64,000 nt of DNA, from assembly GCF_007859635.1 (NCBI RefSeq), contig NZ_CP042306.1, forward strand, positions 434,001 to 498,000, given 5' to 3'. Shown here in pieces: positions 58,637 to 64,000 of this stretch. The position numbers were made by a program, and so were the translations under genes. The notes beneath the pieces are model-generated. The model ran no database searches and was not told the DNA's origin. It saw only the letters and a program-made list of their open reading frames with translations. This DNA is from Sphingomonas panacisoli (GTDB taxonomy: Bacteria > Pseudomonadota > Alphaproteobacteria > Sphingomonadales > Sphingomonadaceae). Within the stretch, counting starts at the first letter, position 1. The number at the start of each line of letters is the position of its first letter.

Positions 58637-59485
58637 ATGGACGCTCCCACTTCACACCCGGAAAAAATCACTGCGATGCCCGCCCCGGGCGTTCCGGTCA
58701 TCCGGAGCGTGAACTGGGGTGGCTTGAGAACCCTCTATGTGAAGGAGGTGCGCCGTTTCTTCAAGGTGCACCTGCAGACGATCTGGGCGCCGGCGATCAC
58801 GACTTTGCTGTTTCTGGTCGTTTTCACGGTCGCGACGGGGGCCAAGCGCCCGGTCCTGATCGGCGATATGAGCGTCCCGTTCGGCGATTTCATCGCGCCG
58901 GGCCTGATCATCAGCCAGGGAATGATGGGGCCCGCCTTCGCCAATTCGAGTTTCTCGCTGCTGGTCGGCAAGATCCAGGGGACGATCGTCGATTATCTGA
59001 TGCCGCCGCTGTCGACGCTGGAGTTGCTGTCGGCGCTGATCGGCGGGGCGATGACCCGCGCATTCATCGTCGGATTCATCGTCTGGGTGGCGATGGCGCT
59101 GTACGGACTCGGCGTGTGGCCGCAGCATCTATGGGCGGTCGCGTGGTTCGGGTTCCTGGGCGCGATGTTCCTGTCGCTGCTCGGCGTCCTGACGTCGATC
59201 TGGGCAGAGAAGTTCGATCACGCCGCGGCGGTCAGCAATTTCGTGATCATCCCGCTCGGGCTGCTGTCCGGTACCTTCTATTCGGTCACCAACCTGGCGC
59301 CGGCATTCCGCGTGATCAGTCACTTCAACCCATTCTTCTACATCATCTCGGGCTTCCGCTACGGATTCCTCGGCGGAGCGGACTCGCCGATCCTGGTGGG
59401 CAGCGTCGCCGTGTTCGGGCTCGACGTCGCGCTGGCGCTGGTCTGCTACTGGCTGCTCGACAAGGGCTGGAAGATCAAGAGCTAG
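58637..59485 (+). CDS. ABC-2 type transporter permease
   Basis: 282 residues; an alternative start is the ATG at 58676. Six membrane helices are visible, starting with TIWAPAITTLLFLVVFTVAT and ending LVCYWLLDKGWKIKS. FNPFFYIISGFRYGFLG is the ABC-2 (CzcD/NodJ-type) signature before the last helices. Such permeases export polysaccharides, lipids or drugs with an ATPase partner; no ATPase gene lies next to it in this window. Inner membrane. Confidence 0.9.
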   Translation: MDAPTSHPEKITAMPAPGVPVIRSVNWGGLRTLYVKEVRRFFKVHLQTIWAPAITTLLFLVVFTVATGAKRPVLIGDMSVPFGDFIAPGLIISQGMMGPAFANSSFSLLVGKIQGTIVDYLMPPLSTLELLSALIGGAMTRAFIVGFIVWVAMALYGLGVWPQHLWAVAWFGFLGAMFLSLLGVLTSIWAEKFDHAAAVSNFVIIPLGLLSGTFYSVTNLAPAFRVISHFNPFFYIISGFRYGFLGGADSPILVGSVAVFGLDVALALVCYWLLDKGWKIKS

Positions 59486-59594
59486 GGCCGGACGGGTCCT
59501 AACTGAACGGCGGCTGCAAACCGCGTTCAGCCCCGCCCCATATCGCCGTCGCTACAACGATCCCGTCACCGACGTTCGGTGCAAGGAGGTTGTA

Positions 59595-59993
59595 ATGCGT
59601 AAGGTTCTCGTTTCGATCGCCGCGCTTGGGGCGGCATTGTCGGCCGCGCCGTCGATGGCGCAGTCCTACGGTTATCCGGGCGGCGGCTATGGCCAGCCGG
59701 GCAACGGCTACAATAACGGCTATGCGGTGCCGAGCCCATGGCAGGTGCGCGAGATGGTCGAGCGCGCGATCCAGCGTGGCGAAGTGTCGCGCGGCGAAGC
59801 TCGCGACTTGCGCGACGATGTCCGCGACCTGTTCCGGTTGCAGCAGCGCAACCGCTACGGCAACGACTGGCGGGCGCAGCGCGAATTGCAGCGCAAGACG
59901 ATGGACGTCCTGCGCGAATTGCGCGACGCACGCGGCGATCGTGACGGCCGCTGGGGCGACCGCGACCGCGGCGACGACTACCGTTATCGGTAA
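59595..59993 (+). CDS. Hypothetical secreted Gly/Tyr- and Arg-rich protein
   Basis: 132 residues; AAGGAGG precedes the ATG by about 6 bases. A signal peptide (MRKVLVSIAALGAALSAAPS then MAQ) is followed by a Tyr-Gly-rich segment (about 24-45) and a highly charged helix (VREMVERAIQRGEVSRGEAR). The C-terminus is Asp/Arg-rich (RWGDRDRGDDYRYR). Probably a periplasmic or surface protein, with a mature N-terminus resembling other sphingomonad Gly-rich small proteins. Function unknown. Followed by a clear terminator. Confidence 0.8.
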   Translation: MRKVLVSIAALGAALSAAPSMAQSYGYPGGGYGQPGNGYNNGYAVPSPWQVREMVERAIQRGEVSRGEARDLRDDVRDLFRLQQRNRYGNDWRAQRELQRKTMDVLRELRDARGDRDGRWGDRDRGDDYRYR

Positions 59994-60004
59994 GCGATGA
60001 TCGG

Positions 60005-60034
60005 ACGGCGGGCAGCGATGCCCGCCGTTTCTTT
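60005..60034 (+). terminator. Rho-independent terminator
   Basis: ACGGCGGGCA (60005-60014) and TGCCCGCCGT (60019-60028) form a perfect 10-bp stem with a GCGA tetraloop, followed by TTCTTTC. It lies 12 bases after the stop of the small secreted protein and abuts the convergent gene. Confidence 0.8.
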
Positions 60035-60756
60035 CAGGTCAGGCTGTCGGCGACCTCGCGCAAGGCGCCGGCCGGATCGTCGGCGATGACGTCGCCATGC
60101 GACGGCACGATCCGCTTGAGGTTGGGGATGTCCGCCCAGCCGCGCAACTGTGCCGCGAGCGCCGCCTTGTCCTCGATCATCATGTGCCGGATCAGCCGCG
60201 GTACTTCCGGACCGGACGCACCGAATCCCATCAGCCGAGTCATGATCCACGCGCCGACGCCGTGCGGATGCTGGACGTTGCCGATCACGTCGTTGACGAT
60301 CAGCGTCGTGCCGCCCGATCGGCGGACGATGGCGGCGAATTCGTCTTCCTTCGCACCCGCGACGAGCACCAGATCGATCTCGGAATCGTCGAGCGCGTCG
60401 CCGGTGCCATCGACCGGCGCGGCCTCGCTCACCATCTCCTTCGCGCTCGGCGGCGCGAGCGCCTTGATATCCGGATAGCGCGCCTTCCACGCCGGCGCGT
60501 CGAGGCGGTGCTGCTGGTTGGGGACGATCAGGAAGGTCGGCTGACCCAGCGCTTCGATCCGTTGCATCTGCGGTTCGTCGAGCGGGATCGCGCTCCAGAT
60601 CGCGGTGCCGCCCCCCTTCAGGCGGATCACGGTCATCCGCCGGGGAAAATTGCCCAGCGGCATCGGGATGTCGCCGGTCACCGTCAGCAGGCCGTCGTCG
60701 AGTTGTTCCAGCTCGCCGTGCGGCAGGACGGTCCATTCCTGGTTGAGCTTTGCCAT
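60034..60756 (-). CDS. DUF4336-like/metallo-beta-lactamase-fold protein
   Basis: 240 residues. The sequence (RMTVIRLKGGGTAIWSAIPL, TFLIVPNQQHRLDAPAWKAR, TLIVNDVIGNVQHPHGVGAW, IVPSHGDVIADDPAGALREV) matches the layout of DUF4336 proteins, which have the metallo-beta-lactamase fold but lack the HxHxDH motif. The single His in VPSHGDVI corresponds to the last metal ligand. Enzyme activity is uncertain. Divergent from argD. Confidence 0.75.
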   Translation of the reverse strand: MAKLNQEWTVLPHGELEQLDDGLLTVTGDIPMPLGNFPRRMTVIRLKGGGTAIWSAIPLDEPQMQRIEALGQPTFLIVPNQQHRLDAPAWKARYPDIKALAPPSAKEMVSEAAPVDGTGDALDDSEIDLVLVAGAKEDEFAAIVRRSGGTTLIVNDVIGNVQHPHGVGAWIMTRLMGFGASGPEVPRLIRHMMIEDKAALAAQLRGWADIPNLKRIVPSHGDVIADDPAGALREVADSLT

Positions 60757-60878
60757 GCGGTAAAAACCGATACGCAGCCGATTCGATCCCGGTGTTGACG
60801 CTCTCCGGCACGGTCCAGTAAATGCGCGCTCCGGGCGGCCTGTCGGGTCGCCCTTTCTCGTTTGAAGGAGCCAGCCCC

Positions 60879-62075
60879 GTGACCATCACCCCGCTCATGC
60901 CCGTTTACCCGCGGTGTGGCGTGCGGCCGGTGCGAGGCGAGGGCTGCTACCTGATCGGCGAGCGCGGCGAGCGCTATCTCGATTTCGCGGCGGGGATCGC
61001 GGTCAACGCGCTGGGGCATGGCCATCCCAAGCTGGTCAAGGCGATCGCCGACCAGGCCGCGACCTTGATGCACGTGTCCAACCTGTACGGCAGTCCGCAG
61101 GGCGAGAGCCTGGCGCAGCGCATTGTCGACATGAGCTTCGCCGACACGGTGTTCTTCACCAATTCTGGCGTCGAGGCGATCGAGTGCGCGATCAAGACCG
61201 CGCGACGCTATCACGACGTCAACGGCAATCCGGAGCGCTATAAGCTCATCACCTTCAAGAACGCGTTCCACGGGCGCTCGCTCGGCGCGATCTCGGCCAC
61301 CGACCAGCCCAAGATGCGCGACGGGTTCGAGCCGCTCTTGCCGGGCTTCGATTACGCCAAGTTCAACGATCTCGACGGTGCGCTGGCGCTGATCGACGAC
61401 GAGACCGCGGGCTTCATGGTCGAGACGGTGCAGGGCGAGGGCGGGATGACCGCGGGCACGCCCGAGTTCATCAAGGGCCTGCGCAAGGCATGCGATGAAC
61501 GCGGCCTGCTGCTGATCCTCGACGAAATCCAGTGCGGGTACGGTCGCACCGGCAAGATGTGGGCCTACGAGCATTACGGCATCACCCCCGACATCATGAC
61601 TGTGGCCAAGGGCATCGGCGGCGGCTTCCCGCTCGGGGCGTGCCTCGCGACCGAGGAAGCGGCCAAGGGCATGGTGATCGGCACGCACGGATCGACCTAT
61701 GGCGGCAACCCGCTCGCGATGGCGGCGGGCGAGGCGGTGCTCGACGTGATGCAGGAGCCGGGCTTCCTGGAGCATGTGACCAAGATGGGCGACCGGTTAC
61801 GTGCGGCGTTCGAGCAGTTGATCCCGAACCACGATCACCTGTTCGAGGAAATCCGCGGCAAGGGGCTGATGCTCGGGATCAAGATGAAGGAGCCGGCGGT
61901 GAGCCGCGACTTCGTGGCGCATCTGCGCGACAATCACGGGCTCCTGACGGTGGCCGCGGGCGAGAACGTATTCCGCGTCCTGCCGCCGCTGATCATCGAG
62001 GAAGAGCACATCGCCGAGTGCATCGAGCGACTGAGCGAAGGCGCCAGGAGTTTCGCGGGACCGAGCGATGATTAA
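60879..62075 (+). CDS. argD: Acetylornithine aminotransferase
   Basis: 398 residues from a GTG at 60879 with GAAGGAG 8 bases upstream. PLP-dependent class III aminotransferase of arginine synthesis. Signatures: LMPVYPRCGVRPVRGEGCYL, FFTNSGVEAIECAIKTARRY, FKNAFHGRSLGAISATDQ, LLILDEIQCGYGRTGKMWAY (the Asp that holds PLP), and TVAKGIGGGFPLGACLATEE with PLP-binding Lys244. Next gene argF, separated by a palindromic repeat. Confidence 0.96.
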   Translation: MTITPLMPVYPRCGVRPVRGEGCYLIGERGERYLDFAAGIAVNALGHGHPKLVKAIADQAATLMHVSNLYGSPQGESLAQRIVDMSFADTVFFTNSGVEAIECAIKTARRYHDVNGNPERYKLITFKNAFHGRSLGAISATDQPKMRDGFEPLLPGFDYAKFNDLDGALALIDDETAGFMVETVQGEGGMTAGTPEFIKGLRKACDERGLLLILDEIQCGYGRTGKMWAYEHYGITPDIMTVAKGIGGGFPLGACLATEEAAKGMVIGTHGSTYGGNPLAMAAGEAVLDVMQEPGFLEHVTKMGDRLRAAFEQLIPNHDHLFEEIRGKGLMLGIKMKEPAVSRDFVAHLRDNHGLLTVAAGENVFRVLPPLIIEEEHIAECIERLSEGARSFAGPSDD

Positions 62076-62203
62076 ATCCTCCCCGTTCACGGGGAGGTGG
62101 CGCGCGCAGCGCGACGGAGGGGGCTATCCTCCCATGCAACGCTTGCGGCCCGCCCCCTCCACCAGCCTACGGCTGGTCCCCCTCCCCGTAAACGGGGAGG
62201 AAT
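62075..62203. repeat. Palindromic intergenic repeat (AATCCTCCCC class, long form)
   Basis: Left end AATCCTCCCCGTTCACGGGG and right end CCCCGTAAACGGGGAGGAAT are inverted copies and each a hairpin; GGAGGGGGC and GCCCCCTCC pair inside. The layout is like that of 49666-49796. Its right end carries GGGGAGG, which is the ribosome binding site of argF, so the repeat overlaps a functional site. Confidence 0.9.
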
Positions 62204-62207
62204 GAGC

Positions 62208-63125
62208 ATGCGGCACTTCCTCAACCTCTCCGACGCCGGCCCCGACGGGATCGCGGCGATCCTGGCCGATGCGCTCGACCGCAAGGCGGCGCGGGCGGGG
62301 TGGCCCAAGGGCAAGCCTGACGCCGACGCGCCGCTCGCGGGCCGCGTGCTGGCCATGATTTTCGAGAAGAACTCGACCCGCACGCGGGTGAGCTTCGACA
62401 TGGCGATCCGCCAGCTCGGCGGCACCAGCATCGTGATGGACGCCGGCCAGATGCAGCTCGGCCGCGGCGAAAGTGTCGCCGACACCGCGCGCGTGCTGTC
62501 GGGGTTCGTCGACGCGATCATGATCCGCACCGACGACCACGCCAAGGTCGTCGAGATGGCGGAGTATGCGTCGGTGCCGGTGATCAACGGCCTGACCGAT
62601 TACTCGCACCCGTGCCAGATCGTCGCCGACCTGCAGGCGATCATCGAGAGCGGGCGGTCGCTGCCGGGGCTCAAGGTCGCGTGGCTCGGCGACGGCAACA
62701 ATGTCTTGGCGTCGTTCATGGAAGCCGCCGGGCTGATGCAGTTCGACGTCGTCGCAGCGTGCCCGCAGGGCTTCATGCCGCCGGACGAGGACGTCGCGCT
62801 GGGCCAGGGGCGCGCGAAGGTGGTCGGCACCGCGAAGGAAGCGGTCGAAGGCGCCGATATCGTCGTCACCGACACCTGGATCTCGATGGGCCAGGACCAT
62901 GCCGACACCAAGCTGGCGGCGATGATGTCGTTCCAGGTCGATGCCGCGCTGATGGCGGCGGCCAAACCCGACGCGAAGTTCCTCCACTGCCTCCCCGCGC
63001 ATCGCGGCGAAGAGGTAACGGCCGAGGTGATCGACGGACCGCAGTCGCTGATCTGGCCCGAGGCGGAAAACCGGTTGCACGCGCAAAAGGCTATCCTGCG
63101 CTGGTGCTTCGGGCAGATCGGTTGA
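62208..63125 (+). CDS. argF: Ornithine carbamoyltransferase
   Basis: 305 residues from the ATG at 62208, 7 bases after GGGGAGG; the ATG at 62202 is too close to it. It makes citrulline from ornithine and carbamoyl phosphate. Signatures: the carbamoyl-P loop [64 protein letters not shown] and [17 protein letters not shown] with the ornithine-binding Cys. Follows argD and precedes hslO. Confidence 0.97.
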   Translation: MRHFLNLSDAGPDGIAAILADALDRKAARAGWPKGKPDADAPLAGRVLAMIFEKNSTRTRVSFDMAIRQLGGTSIVMDAGQMQLGRGESVADTARVLSGFVDAIMIRTDDHAKVVEMAEYASVPVINGLTDYSHPCQIVADLQAIIESGRSLPGLKVAWLGDGNNVLASFMEAAGLMQFDVVAACPQGFMPPDEDVALGQGRAKVVGTAKEAVEGADIVVTDTWISMGQDHADTKLAAMMSFQVDAALMAAAKPDAKFLHCLPAHRGEEVTAEVIDGPQSLIWPEAENRLHAQKAILRWCFGQIG

Positions 63126-63150
63126 TCGGGGCGGAACCGCTACCCACATT

Positions 63151-63231
63151 CGTCATCCCAGCAAACGCTGGGATCTCAGGCAACCCATTCAGCGCTTGCC
63201 GCACAAGACCCCAGCTTTCGCTGGGGTGACG
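63151..63231. repeat. Palindromic intergenic repeat (CGTCATCCCAGC / CCCAGCTTTCGCTGGGGTGACG class)
   Basis: The left arm (CGTCATCCCAGCAAACGCTG) and right arm (CCCCAGCTTTCGCTGGGGTG + ACG) are inverted, near-perfect copies. The same family as 20242-20314. It lies between argF and hslO, ending 10 bases before the hslO start, with GGAG starting at its last base. Confidence 0.88.
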
Positions 63232-63241
63232 GAGTTATTGA

Positions 63242-64000
63242 GTGACCGACCAGATTACCGACATCGACGAAGCGCTGGGCTTCACGCTTCCCGCCCGCCA
63301 TGCGCGCGGGCGGCTGGTGCGGCTGGGGCCGGTGCTCGACGAAATCCTCGAAGCGCACGCCTATCCGCCGGCGATCGAGGCGTTGCTCGCCGAGGCATTG
63401 ACGCTGACCGCGCTGATCGGATCGACGCTCAAGGATCCGACGGGGCAATTGACGCTCCAGGCGCAGACGCAATCGGGCGTCGTGACGTTGCTCGTCTGCG
63501 ACTATCGCGGCGGCGAGTTGCGCGGGTACGTCCAGTACGACGCCGACAAGCTGGCCGAGGCGCCCGCCGAGCCGAGCCTGTTCGCGCTGTTCGGCGAAGG
63601 ATATCTCGCGATCACCTTCGACCTTGCGCAGACCAAGGAGCGCTATCAGGGCATCGTCCCGCTCGACGGCGAGACGATGGCGCAGGCGGCGGAGAGCTAT
63701 TTCGTCCAGTCGGAACAGATTCCGACATTGATCAACTTCGGCGTCAAGCGCGGCGCGGACGGACGCCATGTCGCGGGTGGGCTGTTCCTCCAGCATCTGC
63801 CCGAGGGCGAGGATGGGCGCGAGCGGCTGCACACGCGGCTCGACCATCCCGAATGGGAGCATGTGTCGATCCTCGGCCGGACGATGGGCGCGGACGAACT
63901 GGCCGACCCCGATCTGCCGCTGGAAACGCTGATCTGGCGGCTGTTCAACGAGGAGGACGAGGTCCGCGTGCTCGCGCGTACGCACCTCGCCAAGGGATGC
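63242..64000 (+). CDS. hslO: Redox-regulated chaperone Hsp33 (3' truncated by window)
   Basis: 253 residues visible; starts with GTG at 63242, GGAG 7 bases upstream, and runs off the right edge. Hsp33 is a holdase activated by oxidation. The core is recognisable: DEALGFTLPARHARGRLVRL, LTLTALIGSTLKDPTGQLTL, DYRGGELRGYVQYDADKLAE, GYLAITFDLAQTKERYQGIV and ESYFVQSEQIPTLINFGVKR. The last residue seen is a Cys (AKGC), the start of the CxC/CxxC zinc switch, which lies mainly outside the window. Confidence 0.94.
   Translation, partial: MTDQITDIDEALGFTLPARHARGRLVRLGPVLDEILEAHAYPPAIEALLAEALTLTALIGSTLKDPTGQLTLQAQTQSGVVTLLVCDYRGGELRGYVQYDADKLAEAPAEPSLFALFGEGYLAITFDLAQTKERYQGIVPLDGETMAQAAESYFVQSEQIPTLINFGVKRGADGRHVAGGLFLQHLPEGEDGRERLHTRLDHPEWEHVSILGRTMGADELADPDLPLETLIWRLFNEEDEVRVLARTHLAKGC

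Overview
The window reads as GC-rich chromosome of an alphaproteobacterium, most likely a sphingomonad (Sphingomonadales). This rests on gene content: a yajC-secD-secF-Mth938-like run, GcrA, a short-form HisG, a K+-independent membrane pyrophosphatase, an Oar-like TonB-dependent receptor, and many long CCCCGGC/CTCCCC palindromic repeats between genes. No phage or transposase gene is visible.

Layout. 1-14000 is accessory in character: a truncated DUF2235-LysM protein at the left edge, a type I secretion operon (ABC exporter, HlyD adaptor, small exported protein, 1378-residue RTX protein), then hypothetical, Excalibur, zinc-ribbon and TonB-C-like small genes. A tRNA-Pro(GGG) gene lies at 14017-14093 with its 3' end facing this region. 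From 14 kb on the content is mostly housekeeping: Sec accessory proteins, a glycosyltransferase and a mannose-6-phosphate isomerase, BamD, RecN, LigA, two TonB-dependent receptors (one beside a Met/His-rich DUF2946-like protein, which suggests copper), a LytS/LytTR two-component pair, PyrE, H+-PPase, ThiL, NusB, HisD and HisG, small-molecule enzymes, BolA, a J-domain protein, MetZ, ApaG, ParE, GcrA, ArgD, ArgF and the start of Hsp33.

Four genes (secF, the copper-type receptor, its DUF2946-like neighbour, and a beta-lactamase-like hydrolase) carry a single-base shift, each at a mononucleotide run, and each is restored by adding or removing one base. This looks more like sequencing error than biology. 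One consequence is a false 1993-codon frame running antisense through the whole Oar-like receptor gene.

The most interesting biology is (i) a palindromic repeat inserted in frame inside thiL, like the protein-coding palindromic elements of Rickettsia; (ii) related repeats whose ends sit on Shine-Dalgarno sequences (argF, hslO); and (iii) the secretion operon, where an AT-rich, Cys-rich exported protein is translationally coupled to an RTX protein whose N-terminal ~270 residues I do not recognise.
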